Part shown: positions 21,808-30,353 of the stretch, in pieces
Position numbering within the stretch: the first letter of the stretch is position 1
How the letters are laid out: the number at the start of each line of letters is the position of its first letter
Origin: Kofleriaceae bacterium
GTDB taxonomy: Bacteria; Myxococcota_A; Polyangia; Haliangiales; Haliangiaceae
Reading direction: 5' to 3'
NCBI GenBank assembly: GCA_018057825.1
Contig: JAGPCY010000021.1
Location: 89,117 to 153,116, forward strand
Length of the DNA: 64,000 nucleotides
Notes under the pieces: generated by a model
Seen by the model: only the letters and a program-made list of their open reading frames with translations
The model's database searches: none
What the model was told of the DNA's origin: nothing
Position numbers and translations under genes: made by a program

Positions 21808-23673
21808 ATGCGCCCGGTCCCGCCCACCGTCGGCAAGTACCAGGTGCTCGAGCTCCTGGCGGTCGGCGGCATGGCCGAGCTGTACAAGGCCCGAGCCCAC
21901 GGCGAGCACGGCTTCGCCAAGCTGGTGGTGCTGAAGAAGATCCTGCCGCACCTGGCGGCCGATCCGACCTTCGTCCAGATGTTCATCGACGAGGCGCGCC
22001 TGACCGCGCAGCTCGATCACCCGAACATCGTCCACGTCTTCGAGCTCGGCACCGACGCCGACACGCCGTACATCGCGATGCAGTACGTCGACGGCATCGA
22101 CGTCCTGGCGCTCCTGCGCGAGTGCGCGCGGACCCAGATCCGGATCCCACCGCAGCTCGCGGCGCTGATCGCCCGCGAGGTCCTCGACGCCCTCGAGTAC
22201 GCCCACACCGCGATCGGCTCCGACGGCCAGCCGCTGGGCGTGGTCCACCGCGACGTGTCGCCCGGCAACGTGCTGGTGTCGCGGCGCGGCGACGTCAAGC
22301 TGACCGACTTCGGCATCGCCCGGGCGATCGAGCGCCAGCACAAGACCGAGGCCGGCATGCTGAAGGGCAAGTACGGCTACATGTCGCCCGAGCAGGTCTC
22401 GGGCAGCGAGCTCGACGCGCGCAGCGACATCTTCGCGCTCGGCATCGTCCTGGCCGAGGTGGCGATGGCGCGCCGGCTGTTCACCGCGCCCAGCGACCTC
22501 GACGTCCTGCTCATGGTGCGCGACGCCAACCTCGAGCGCCTCGACAAGCACGCCGGCGACGTGCCGACCGAGCTGCGCGTGATCGCCGAGAAGGCCCTGC
22601 AGCGACGGGCCGAGGACCGCTGGCAGTCGGCGGCCGAGATGCGCGACGCGTTGACCGGCTGGCTGCACAGGAACGGCCGCCCCGACGCCCGCGACCTGGC
22701 GGCCTTCGTGGCCCGGGTGCAGAGCGCGCCGTCGGTCGACGACGACGCGGTGGTGCGGGCGCCTCACGGCGACCTCGGCACGCTGTCGGGCCCCGCGACC
22801 AAGATGAACCAGGCCAAGGCCATCCGCGAGCAGAAGGTCGCGCGCGCCGAGTTCATCGCCGGCGCCAGCGGCGGCGCGGTGGTCGAGATCGTCGAGGACG
22901 AGCCGTCCCACGACATCGTCGTCGCGACCGACAGCGGCCCGGTCGAGCGCGGGCCGCGACCGCCGCCGACCGAGGCCGGCGATCTGCGCCAGGTATCGCC
23001 GCTGCGGCTCCTGCACCGCCTGGTGCGGGCCCGGGCGATGGGCCTCCTGGTCCTCGAGGGCCGGGCCGGGATCTTGAAGGAGGCCTACTTCGGCGACGGC
23101 CATCCGCAGTTCGTCTCGTCGAACATCCAGAGCGAGCGCTTCGGCGAGTACCTGGTGGCCCAGGGCGCGCTGACCGCCCAGGCCCTGGCCCGCGCGGTCG
23201 CGGTCATGCCGCACTTCGGCGGCCGCCTGGCCGACACGTTGGTCGGCCTCGGCCTCTTGCGCGCGATCGACGCCTACCGCCTGTTGTCGCAGCAGGTCTC
23301 GGCCAAGCTGGTCGAGGTCTGCACGTGGCCCAAGGGGCGCTACCGCTGGTACGCCGATCGCGCCAACCCGTTCCAGGTCAAGCCGCTCCACCTCGACGGC
23401 TATCGCATCCTCGGTGCCGGCGCGACCGCGCTCGACGTCGCCCTGGTCGACGAGTGGGCCGCGACCCGGACCGAGGCCCGGCTGGCGCCCCTCGTGGCCG
23501 TCGGCGAGCTGCCCGACTTCGGGATCGGCGACGCGGTCGCGCGGGTCCATGGCCTGGCCCAAGCGACCACCGTCGGCGAGGTCCTGGCCCGCATCCGCTC
23601 GGCCGACGCCCGCAGCAACTTCCTGCGGCTCCTGTACCTCCTGGTCGAGACCGAGTACGTCGGCGTCGATTGA
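21808..23673 (+). CDS. Ser/Thr protein kinase with C-terminal DUF4388-like domain
   Basis: The 621-residue protein starts with a kinase domain: glycine loop AVGGMAEL near 18-25, lysine in LVVLKK at 43-44, HRDVSPGN from 147, DFG from 167 and SPEQ. A Pro/Glu-rich linker (~320-390) leads to residues ~393-520, which resemble DUF4388/PATAN-like domains (SPLRLLHRLVRARAMGLLVLEG, then EYLVAQGALTAQAL). No membrane helix is seen, so it is probably cytoplasmic. DUF4388-type domains occur with kinases and response regulators in Myxococcota and are thought to mediate protein contacts. A TACACT box lies ten bases before the ATG at 21808. It follows gloB by 94 bp. Confidence 0.92.
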   Translation: MRPVPPTVGKYQVLELLAVGGMAELYKARAHGEHGFAKLVVLKKILPHLAADPTFVQMFIDEARLTAQLDHPNIVHVFELGTDADTPYIAMQYVDGIDVLALLRECARTQIRIPPQLAALIAREVLDALEYAHTAIGSDGQPLGVVHRDVSPGNVLVSRRGDVKLTDFGIARAIERQHKTEAGMLKGKYGYMSPEQVSGSELDARSDIFALGIVLAEVAMARRLFTAPSDLDVLLMVRDANLERLDKHAGDVPTELRVIAEKALQRRAEDRWQSAAEMRDALTGWLHRNGRPDARDLAAFVARVQSAPSVDDDAVVRAPHGDLGTLSGPATKMNQAKAIREQKVARAEFIAGASGGAVVEIVEDEPSHDIVVATDSGPVERGPRPPPTEAGDLRQVSPLRLLHRLVRARAMGLLVLEGRAGILKEAYFGDGHPQFVSSNIQSERFGEYLVAQGALTAQALARAVAVMPHFGGRLADTLVGLGLLRAIDAYRLLSQQVSAKLVEVCTWPKGRYRWYADRANPFQVKPLHLDGYRILGAGATALDVALVDEWAATRTEARLAPLVAVGELPDFGIGDAVARVHGLAQATTVGEVLARIRSADARSNFLRLLYLLVETEYVGVD

Positions 23674-23705
23674 GCGCCGGTCCGAGCCGGCCGGCGCCGG
23701 TCGAC

Positions 23706-24656
23706 TCAGCCCAGGCCGATCTCGGCCAGGCGCTGGGTCAGGTAGGTGCCGGCGTCGAGGGACGGGAACTTCGCGACCCCGCCCGTGCGCGCGATCGCCG
23801 CCGGCAGCGGGGTCAGGTCGACCTGCTTGCGCGGGTGGATGAAGCACGGCATCGAGTAGCGATCGGTCGAGGCGTCGCGCGGATTGACGACGCGGTGGGT
23901 GGTCGACTTGTACAGGCCGTTGGTGACGTTCTGCAGCATGTCGCCGGAGTCGACGACGAGGTGATCGAACGAGACGTGGACCGGCATCCACGAGCCGTCG
24001 CGCCGCAGGAGCTCGAGGCCCTCGGCGGTGGCGCCCGACAGGAGCGTGATGAGGTTGATGTCCTCGTGGGCGGCCGACCGGACCGCGCCCGGTGGGGCGC
24101 CGACCGTCGGCGGGTAGTAGATCACGCGGACGATCGTGTCGCTGTCGTCAGCCATCGACGCGAAGGTGTCGGCCGGCAGGTCGAGGTAGCCGGCGGCGGC
24201 CTCGAGGCAGATCCGGCCAAGGCGATCGAGGGCGCGGTACAGCTCAGACATCACCGGGCGGAAGTCGGCGACGTCGTCGTCGGGCCACAGGTTGGGGCCG
24301 AACGGACGATGGACCTCGTGATCGTCGGGCACGTCGACCCGGCCGACCTGCCAGAACTCCTTGAGGTCGGCGGCCCGCGCGTCCTTGGCGTGCTCGGTGC
24401 CGAAGCCGGTGTAGCCGCGCTGGCCCTTGGCGCCGGCCCGGTGGTAGCGGGCCTTGCGCTCAGGTGGCAGGTGGAAGAAGTCCTTGGCGGCGGCGTAGGC
24501 CCGCTGGGTCATGGCCGCCGGCACGCCGTGGTTGGCCAGGGCGAAGAACCCGATGTCGGCGAGGGACTCGCCGACGGTGCGCACGAAGCGGGCCCGGGCC
24601 TCGGGCCCCCCCTCCCAGTCGGCCACATCGACTACGGGGATCGACACGTCGGTCAT
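23706..24656 (-). CDS. Isopenicillin N synthase-like 2-oxoglutarate/Fe(II) dioxygenase
   Basis: The 316-residue protein has the IPNS/2OG-oxygenase architecture: an N-terminal DIOX_N segment (IPVVDVADWEGG, then ADIGFFALANHGVP) and a double-stranded beta-helix with the iron facial triad His-x-Asp in AHEDINLIT and a distal His in STTHRVVNP, plus the RYSMPCF Arg-x-Ser for the cosubstrate. It hydroxylates or desaturates an unknown small molecule. The ATG at 24656 begins the conserved MTDVSIPVVD. The short asparaginase gene ends 63 bp upstream on the same strand, so co-transcription is possible. It is convergent with the kinase gene (32-bp gap). Confidence 0.92.
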   Translation of the reverse strand: MTDVSIPVVDVADWEGGPEARARFVRTVGESLADIGFFALANHGVPAAMTQRAYAAAKDFFHLPPERKARYHRAGAKGQRGYTGFGTEHAKDARAADLKEFWQVGRVDVPDDHEVHRPFGPNLWPDDDVADFRPVMSELYRALDRLGRICLEAAAGYLDLPADTFASMADDSDTIVRVIYYPPTVGAPPGAVRSAAHEDINLITLLSGATAEGLELLRRDGSWMPVHVSFDHLVVDSGDMLQNVTNGLYKSTTHRVVNPRDASTDRYSMPCFIHPRKQVDLTPLPAAIARTGGVAKFPSLDAGTYLTQRLAEIGLG

Positions 24657-24719
24657 GAGCGACGGAGATATCACGCGCGGCCGGCGGTCGTCACGACCGG
24701 GCGTGCGGTCGACGGTCGC

Positions 24720-25226
24720 TCACCGCTTGATGAAGGTCCCGGCCTGCTTGTCCTTGACCACGCCGGGGAAGGCCAGCACCTGGTTGTGCATCGACACGTA
24801 GACCCCGGGCGGCAGGAGCTGGACCGCGAGCAGGGCCTCAGTCAGGTTCTGGACCGCGTCGGTCGAGCGCAGCTCGTAGGGCCGCATCGCGCCGGTGAAG
24901 ACCACCGGCGTGCGCGGCGTGCCGAACAGCTCGACCAGCTTCTCGCCCGAGTTGGCCAGCCGGTCGGTGCCGTGGACGACGATCACGCCGTCGGTGGCGC
25001 GGGCCATGCTCTCGGCGGTCTCGGCGATGAGCGCGTGATCCTCCGGCGTCATGTCGAGGCTGTCCTTGTTCATGAGCTGGACCCGCATGACCGTCACGCC
25101 GCGCAGCTCGAGAGAGGCCAGCATGACATCGAGGACCGAGACCTTGTTGGCCAGCACCCCCGACAGCTCGTCGTAGGTCTTCTCGATCGTGCCGCCGGTC
25201 GAGATGAGCGCGATGCGTCTGCGCAT
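24720..25226 (-). CDS. Short L-asparaginase-family protein (N-terminal domain only)
   Basis: The 168-residue protein aligns with only the N-terminal half of type I/II L-asparaginases (usual length ~330). It keeps the first catalytic threonine in STGGTIEKTYD and a VVHGTD block, but the residue after HGTD is Arg where the family usually has Thr, and it ends after a VVFTGAMRP-like segment with no second domain. The sequence downstream is the dioxygenase gene, so the rest of the enzyme is absent rather than frameshifted. Single-domain members of this family are known. Activity is uncertain. Start at 25226 gives the conserved RRRIALISTGGT; hexamer tract B lies upstream. Confidence 0.82.
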   Translation of the reverse strand: MRRRIALISTGGTIEKTYDELSGVLANKVSVLDVMLASLELRGVTVMRVQLMNKDSLDMTPEDHALIAETAESMARATDGVIVVHGTDRLANSGEKLVELFGTPRTPVVFTGAMRPYELRSTDAVQNLTEALLAVQLLPPGVYVSMHNQVLAFPGVVKDKQAGTFIKR

Positions 25227-25290
25227 GGGCAAGACATCGCACACCGCCGGCCGGTTTGGCGACGGGCCCGTGGGCCCGATTCGCCGCACC

Positions 25291-25396
<106 letters not shown>

Positions 25397-25400
25397 GCGT

Positions 25401-25598
25401 CTAGTAGTGCGGCGGCGGCTCGTTGCCAGGACCGATCGGCGCGCCCGGGACGGCGGCGCGGCGCAGCTCGTCGAGCTGCTGCTCGAGCAGGTCGATCCGG
25501 CGATGCAGGGCCCGGACGACCTCGTCGAGGGCGGTCAGCGCCCGATCCTGGTAGGCCAGCCGGATCTCCAGGTCAGTGAGGCGGTCGTCGTGCTCCAT
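25401..25598 (-). CDS. slyX: SlyX family protein
   Basis: The 65-residue protein is a single charged coiled coil (DRLTDLEIRLAYQDRALTAL, then IDLLEQQLDELRR) that ends with PPPHY, the signature tail of SlyX. The biochemical role of SlyX is unknown; in enterobacteria it lies near slyD. The ATG at 25598 gives the family length; upstream in-frame codons are not coiled-coil. It lies 104 bp downstream of the kinase gene on the same strand, separated by two terminator-like hairpins. Its TAG stop is followed by hexamer tract B. Confidence 0.9.
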   Translation of the reverse strand: MEHDDRLTDLEIRLAYQDRALTALDEVVRALHRRIDLLEQQLDELRRAAVPGAPIGPGNEPPPHY

Positions 25599-25621
25599 CG
25601 GCGGGGAGCTTAGGGCAAGTA

Positions 25622-25651
25622 CCTCGACCCAGCGAACCGGATGGGTCGAGG
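25622..25651 (-). terminator. Terminator-like hairpin between the kinase gene and slyX
   Basis: A 9-bp perfect stem (CCTCGACCC with GGGTCGAGG) encloses a 12-nt loop. Together with the hairpin at 25682-25704 it lies directly downstream of the kinase stop. There is no strong U-run, so it may act as a processing or attenuating structure rather than a classical terminator. Confidence 0.45.
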
Positions 25652-25681
25652 ACGTCGATCCATCGCCGATCGCGGCGTACC

Positions 25682-25704
25682 AGGGCACCGAACTTCGGTG
25701 CCCT
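25682..25704 (-). terminator. Terminator-like hairpin overlapping the kinase stop codon
   Basis: AGGGCACCGAA at 25682-25692 is the exact reverse complement of 25694-25704, with a single base between, so the transcript forms a stem of at least eight base pairs with a small loop. It overlaps the stop codon of the kinase gene at 25703-27823. Confidence 0.5.
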
Positions 25705-27823
25705 AGAGGAAGTGCTGGACCAGGAAGAAGCCACCGACCGCGGCGACCAGGCCGATCACGATGATCGCGACGGTGCCGCCGGCGCCGGCGCGGCGCGGCG
25801 CGGCCCCGGGGACCGGTGATGGGGCCACCGCGGGCTCGGGGGTGCCCCGAGCGAGGTCGGCCGAGTAGGCGGCAGCGGCGTTCATGTACTCGGGCGTGCG
25901 CAGCGGATGATCGCCGCGCGGGCTCATGGCCCAGGCCGGCGTGCCGGCCGGCGGATCGCTCAGGGCCACGGTGGTCGCCGAGGGCGTCGAGCCAGCCTGG
26001 GCCGCGAGCCCCTGGGCCGGATACGGCTGCGAGGTCGGGGCCGGCTGGGCGGCCAGGCCGTGCGGGGTCACCTGGACCGGATAGGGCTGCGAGGTCGACG
26101 GCTGGGCGGGATAGCCCTGGGAGGGATAGCCCTGGGCGGGATAACCCTGCGGGGTGAAGCCGGGCTGGGCCGGATACCCCTGAGGCGTGTACATCGGCTG
26201 CGCCGGGTAGCCCTGGGGAGTCGCGGCAGTCGGCGGAACCGTCGAAGGAGGGACAGTCGATGGAGACAGCGGCGGCGGCGGTGCGGTGGCCGACGGGCGG
26301 CCGACCACCACCGGGGCGACCGCGCCGATCATCGTCGCGTGGGGCTGCGCCGCGCGCGGCTGCGGATACGGGCCGCTGGCCTGGGCCGGCATCGGCGCGA
26401 CCACCGGCCCCGACGGCGCGGCCGTCACCGGCCCGGACGGCGCGGCCATCACCGGCCCCGACGGCGCGGCCATCACCGGCCCCGACGGCACCGCGGCGAT
26501 CGGGCTGGGCACCGGCGTGAGCGCACCGCTCGACGGTGGCGGGTTGGTCGGGGTGCGGACCGGCGCCACCGACGGATGGGTCTGGCGGACCGGCACACCC
26601 GAGCCGAACATCACCGTCGACTTGCGCTCGCCGCTCGCCGGCGCCGGTTGCGACGCCACCACGGCGCCATCGTCGACGAGCAGGGTCTGCGCGGGCCCGC
26701 CGGCGGCGATCGGCGGGCTCTGCACCGGCGGCATCGACGGCAAGCTGGCCGGCGGCGTGGCGCGCACGGTCGGCGGCCGGCTATCCGAGGCCGGCCGCGG
26801 CGCGGCCTGCTCGCCCGTGGCGCGCTTGAGGGCCTCCGGGGCGCCCGCCGAGATCGGCGCCGGCGCCGGCTGGAGCTGGCCCTTCTTCTGCTGGAACGCC
26901 CAGTGGAGCCACGCGGCGACATCAGGCCCGGTGGCGCGCATCGACGGCACCCGCGCGACCAGCTCGAGGCCGGCGCGCATCTGCGCCGCCGACTGGAAGC
27001 GGCGCGCCGGGCTCTTGGCCAGCGCCATCTGCACCCAGGCGTCGAGCTCCCGCGGCACCATCGGGTTGTGGGTCGACGGCGGCGGCGGATCCCAGGTGGT
27101 GACTCGCTGCAGGATCTCCATGTCGTCGCCGCCGGCGAACAGCGGCTTGGCGGTCAGGAGCTCCCACGCCACCACGCCGACCGCGAACAGATCGCAGCGC
27201 GCGTCGACCACGCCCTGCAACATCTCCGGCGCCATGTACGCGAACTTGCCCTTCAGCATCCCGCTCTGGGTGTGCAGCGTCGCGGTCGAGCCCTTGGCCA
27301 CGCCGAAGTCGACGACCTTGGCGCAGCCGTCCTCGCCGATGAGCACGTTGGCCGGGGAGATGTCGCGGTGGACGAGGCCCAGGGCCCGGCCCTGATCGTC
27401 GCGGAAGTTGTGCGCGTAGTCGAGGGCGTCGCAGATCTGGAACAGGATGTGGATCGCGATCGGCACCGGGATCGGCCCGACCGTGTTGTGCGCCTGCCGG
27501 AGCAGCTCGCGCAGGTCCCGCCCGACGATCAGCTCCATCGCGATGTAGTAGACGCCGTCGACCTTTCCGAGATCGTAGGTCTGCGCGATGTTGGTGTGGC
27601 GCAGCATCGCCGCCAGCCGGGCCTCGCGCACGAAGGACTTCACGAACTCGGGATCGCTCGTAAGCCAGGGCAACATCCGCTTGAGCGCTACTGGACGCTC
27701 GAAGCCCTCGATGCCGGTCTGCTTGGCGCGGTGGACGGTGGCCATGCCACCGCGGCCCAGGCACTCGAAGAGTACGTAGGAACCGAAAGTCTCGGACGGG
27801 TCGTCCCGACGCGGTTCACGCAT
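25703..27823 (-). CDS. Tail-anchored Ser/Thr protein kinase with Pro/Gly/Tyr repeats
   Basis: The ~706-residue protein has an N-terminal kinase domain (GRGGMATVHRA loop, VALKRML lysine, HRDISPAN, DFGVAKG, MAPEM) over residues ~15-290. A low-complexity region of ~370 residues follows, with tandem units APSGPVMA (four copies) and TPQGYPAQP-type repeats (about seven), then a single C-terminal membrane helix (VAIIVIGLVAAVGGFF) four residues from the end. The kinase should therefore be anchored by its tail with the catalytic domain in the cytoplasm. I used ATG 27823; a GTG 17 codons upstream (27874) is also open. It is divergent from the SRPBCC-like lipoprotein gene. Confidence 0.9.
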   Translation of the reverse strand: MREPRRDDPSETFGSYVLFECLGRGGMATVHRAKQTGIEGFERPVALKRMLPWLTSDPEFVKSFVREARLAAMLRHTNIAQTYDLGKVDGVYYIAMELIVGRDLRELLRQAHNTVGPIPVPIAIHILFQICDALDYAHNFRDDQGRALGLVHRDISPANVLIGEDGCAKVVDFGVAKGSTATLHTQSGMLKGKFAYMAPEMLQGVVDARCDLFAVGVVAWELLTAKPLFAGGDDMEILQRVTTWDPPPPSTHNPMVPRELDAWVQMALAKSPARRFQSAAQMRAGLELVARVPSMRATGPDVAAWLHWAFQQKKGQLQPAPAPISAGAPEALKRATGEQAAPRPASDSRPPTVRATPPASLPSMPPVQSPPIAAGGPAQTLLVDDGAVVASQPAPASGERKSTVMFGSGVPVRQTHPSVAPVRTPTNPPPSSGALTPVPSPIAAVPSGPVMAAPSGPVMAAPSGPVTAAPSGPVVAPMPAQASGPYPQPRAAQPHATMIGAVAPVVVGRPSATAPPPPLSPSTVPPSTVPPTAATPQGYPAQPMYTPQGYPAQPGFTPQGYPAQGYPSQGYPAQPSTSQPYPVQVTPHGLAAQPAPTSQPYPAQGLAAQAGSTPSATTVALSDPPAGTPAWAMSPRGDHPLRTPEYMNAAAAYSADLARGTPEPAVAPSPVPGAAPRRAGAGGTVAIIVIGLVAAVGGFFLVQHFL

Positions 27824-27945
27824 GGCCAGCCGGTAGTGTCGCACCGCTTGCGCCCGTGGGGTAGCTTTGTGCACGGATCACACCGGCCGGGCTGGTCCGA
27901 CCTCGCCCCTTGCCTCCCCCGCCCGGGCGATGGATAGTCGGGGGC

Positions 27946-28575
27946 ATGTGGCGAGCGCTCGTCGTCGTGACCGCCCTGGCCGCGTGCCAGGAGAACGTCA
28001 CGACGGTGTTCCCCGACGGGCTCGAGCCCCTCGAGGACAACGAAGCGCCGGTGCCCCAGGCCGGGTCCGGGGTCGAGGAGCTCCTGACCGTCCGCGACGA
28101 CGGCGGCGATGTGAAGATCGTCCACGGCCGGGGCCTGATCCTGGCCCCCCCCGCCGTGGTGTGGGCCGCCAGCAAGGACCCCGAGCGCCTGGCCGCGGTG
28201 TGTGAGACCGATCGCCACGAGGCCACCATCGGCGTCGAGCCGCAGTACGAGTTCGGCTGGAAGATCCACTACGAGGTCGACGAGATCATCACCGTGGCCT
28301 GGGACGAGCTGTGGCGCTTCGGCACGATCACCGGCACCCCCGAGGCGCCGGAGCTGGCGATGATCCGGTACCAGAAGGTCTTCGGCTCGGACTTCATCAC
28401 GCTCCTCGAGGGCTCGATCGTGATCAAGGCGGCCGACGGCGGCCACACGCTGGTCGAGTTCATCGAGCACCTGTCGGCCTTCCGCGGCTCGTTCGATCAG
28501 ATCGAGGGCTCGATGAGGTACCGGTACCGGACGCTGGTCGAGGTCGCGCACGGGCGAGTAGCGCCCGGTTGCTGA
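27946..28575 (+). CDS. SRPBCC-like lipoprotein
   Basis: The 209-residue product starts with a lipoprotein signal (lipobox ALAAC) and then shows a helix-grip-like pattern: LILAPPAVVWAASKDPERLAA near 75-95, alternating strands (FGWKIHYEVDEIITVAWDELW) and a long final helix (SFDQIEGSMRYRYRTLVEVAH). This resembles START/SRPBCC proteins that bind hydrophobic ligands. The ligand is unknown. The ATG at 27946 is preceded by GATAGT seven bases upstream and a G-run; both leaderless and weak-SD initiation are possible. A perfect 10-bp stem-loop follows the stop. Confidence 0.68.
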   Translation: MWRALVVVTALAACQENVTTVFPDGLEPLEDNEAPVPQAGSGVEELLTVRDDGGDVKIVHGRGLILAPPAVVWAASKDPERLAAVCETDRHEATIGVEPQYEFGWKIHYEVDEIITVAWDELWRFGTITGTPEAPELAMIRYQKVFGSDFITLLEGSIVIKAADGGHTLVEFIEHLSAFRGSFDQIEGSMRYRYRTLVEVAHGRVAPGC

Positions 28576-28598
28576 GAGGGTCTTTCGAAAAGACCCTC
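28576..28598 (+). terminator. Stem-loop terminator after the SRPBCC-like gene
   Basis: GAGGGTCTTT and AAAGACCCTC form a perfect 10-bp stem around a CGA loop, starting at the stop codon's 3' side. A second GC-rich hairpin (CCCCGGC-ATTC-GCCGGGG, 28599-28616) follows at once. The pair probably ends transcription of the upstream gene. Confidence 0.65.
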
Positions 28599-28646
28599 CC
28601 CCGGCATTCGCCGGGGCCCCCTCCCAAAACGATCCGACCTGGCGCG
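28591..28646. repeat. 56-bp direct repeat, copy 1 (contains a GC hairpin)
   Basis: This 56-bp block is repeated at 28748-28803 with a single G/A difference. Each copy contains the hairpin CCCCGGC-ATTC-GCCGGGG followed by a CCTCCCAAAAC run. The 101 bp between the copies contain no gene that I can support. Confidence 0.85.
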
Positions 28647-28747
28647 AACACCGCTGCCTGGTGCGGGTGCGCGTGCTGTGACAGCGGATGCGTGGTTCAG
28701 CGGAAGATTCCGTGAGCGTTCAGCGCAGACTGCGTGAGACCTCGATC

Positions 28748-28803
28748 AGACCCTCCCCCGGCATTCGCCGGGGCCCCCTCCCAAAACAATCCGACCTGGC
28801 GCG
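28748..28803. repeat. 56-bp direct repeat, copy 2
   Basis: Second copy of the block at 28591-28646 (55 of 56 identical). The intergenic stretch 28576-29066 therefore consists of a hairpin, this duplicated block, about 80 bp of unique sequence and hexamer tract C; no gene is visible in it. Confidence 0.85.
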
Positions 28804-28881
28804 GGAGTTCGGGTGCTCGAAATGGGGCGGGGTGCTGGACGCGCGGGGCCCCTTAGTGATGGCTCCGATTTGGCGGGGCTC

Positions 28882-29066
28882 CTCGGACTCGGACTCGGAC
28901 TCGGACTCGGACTCGGACTCGGACTCGGACTCGGTCTCGGTCTCGGGTTCGGCCTCGGACTCGGACTCGGCCTCGGACTCGGACTCGGACTCGGACTCGA
29001 CTCGATCTCGGCCTCGGTCTCGGCCTCGGTCTCGGTCTCGGTCTCGGCCTCGGCCTCGGCCTCGGT
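28882..29066. repeat. Tandem hexanucleotide tract, locus C
   Basis: About 31 units: first CTCGGA repeats (a GAGTCC variant on the minus strand), then mixed CTCGGT/CTCGGC units. The minus-strand DsbA-like gene ends with TAG at 29067-29069 and the tract begins at the next base. The left half is dominated by CTCGGA, which is absent from the other two tracts, suggesting separate homogenisation of the two halves. Confidence 0.9.
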
Positions 29067-30353
29067 CTAGCGGGGCGTGGCGCGGAGGCGATCGAGGAGG
29101 TGGGGGAGTCGATCTTGTCCCCACGTGACGTAGTCGCCGAGGCGGAAGCTGGGGACGCCCCACAGGCCGACGGCGTTCAGGTCGGCGGCGGCGTCGGTGG
29201 CCTCGGTCTGCCATTGCTCGTCGGTCAGGGCGGCGCGGGCCTCGGACCAGTCGAGGTCGGCGCGCTCGACGACGGCGCGCAGATCGACGTAGTCGGACAG
29301 GTCACGGGCCTCGGCCCAGATGCCGCGCATCGCCGAGGCGGCGAAGGCGAGGCCACGGCCGTGGCTGGCGGCGACCCGGGTGATGGCGATCGCGTTGCGC
29401 GCGGCGGCGCCGAGGGGATCGGCGATCCGTCCGAAGGGGATGCCGAGACGGACGGCTTCGCGGTGGGCGTCGCGCGCCAGGTACATCCGCTTGACCGACG
29501 GCATCTGCGCGCCGCGCTCGACCAGCGGCAAGACCGGGCGCAGGCGCAACGCCAGGCCGAACTCGTCGACGATCGGGGCGAGCTGCGCGATCGCCAGGTA
29601 CGAATACGGCGACCGGTACGAGAACCACACCTCGAGGACCCGAGGCCCGGGTCCGAAGGTGAGCGGCGCGGCCGGCGCCGCGCGGCGCGCCACGACCGGC
29701 GGCGCGGTGGTCCCGGTGTCGGCGGCCAGCCGGGCCTCGAGGTACGACACGCGCTCGACGCCGAGGTACCAGTCGCCGCCGTAGTGGAACGACCCGCCGG
29801 TGAAGAACCCGGCGGCGCGCATGCGATCGTAGTGGGTCGCCAGGTACGGCGCGACCGACATCGAGTCCTCGTGACCGTGCTGGCCCATGAGCGCGGTGAG
29901 CTGCTTGGCGTCGTTGGTCCACAGCGCCTTGGCGACCGCCAACGCGACCGCGAGCTGATCGGCGGCCGGGCGGTCCTTGATGAGGACCTGGTAGCCGCGC
30001 TTGAGCCCCCCGGGCTCGAGGGGCTTCTTGCCCGGGAACTCGAGCTCGTAGCGACCGGCGAGCTCGAGGGCGTCGCGGATGGCGTGGGCCGGGCGCAGGG
30101 TCGGCGAGGGATCGACGTCGGCGGCCGGCGGCGACACCAGCGTGAAGCGCAGCTCGATCGGATAGGCCGCCGCCAGACGCTGGGCGGCCTGGGCCGCGAG
30201 GTACGACGCCGGATCGGCGAGGTCGAAGTAGAAGTCGACCGCGCGCGCGCCGCCGGTGGCGCGGCGCTTGAGGTCGGCGAGGGAATGGCGGACGGCGTCG
30301 GCGCCGAGGTAGGCGTTGATGGCGGCGCCACGCAGGCGGGAACGCAGGGTCAT
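29067..30353 (-). CDS. Tandem DsbA-like (2-hydroxychromene-2-carboxylate isomerase-type) protein
   Basis: The 428-residue protein has two DsbA-like thioredoxin folds in one chain. The first begins VDFYFDLADPASYLA (~residue 38) and the second VLEVWFSYRSPYSYLA (~residue 240); the [D/S]P-x-SYLA signature places both in the HCCA isomerase/glutathione-S-transferase kappa-like group. Neither has a CxxC, so a disulfide oxidase role is unlikely. The second half ends GVPSFRLGDYVTWGQDRL, the family's usual cis-Pro and C-terminal helix. Its ATG overlaps the stop of the acylase gene (ATGA), forming a two-gene operon. Substrate unknown. Confidence 0.85.
   Translation of the reverse strand: MTLRSRLRGAAINAYLGADAVRHSLADLKRRATGGARAVDFYFDLADPASYLAAQAAQRLAAAYPIELRFTLVSPPAADVDPSPTLRPAHAIRDALELAGRYELEFPGKKPLEPGGLKRGYQVLIKDRPAADQLAVALAVAKALWTNDAKQLTALMGQHGHEDSMSVAPYLATHYDRMRAAGFFTGGSFHYGGDWYLGVERVSYLEARLAADTGTTAPPVVARRAAPAAPLTFGPGPRVLEVWFSYRSPYSYLAIAQLAPIVDEFGLALRLRPVLPLVERGAQMPSVKRMYLARDAHREAVRLGIPFGRIADPLGAAARNAIAITRVAASHGRGLAFAASAMRGIWAEARDLSDYVDLRAVVERADLDWSEARAALTDEQWQTEATDAAADLNAVGLWGVPSFRLGDYVTWGQDRLPHLLDRLRATPR

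Noticed and set aside
28688..29214. Low-complexity frames coding SDSDSD, LGLGLG or SRSRSR strings
   Set aside because: They are translations of hexamer tract C and change repeat with the frame; no ribosome site or domain supports them.
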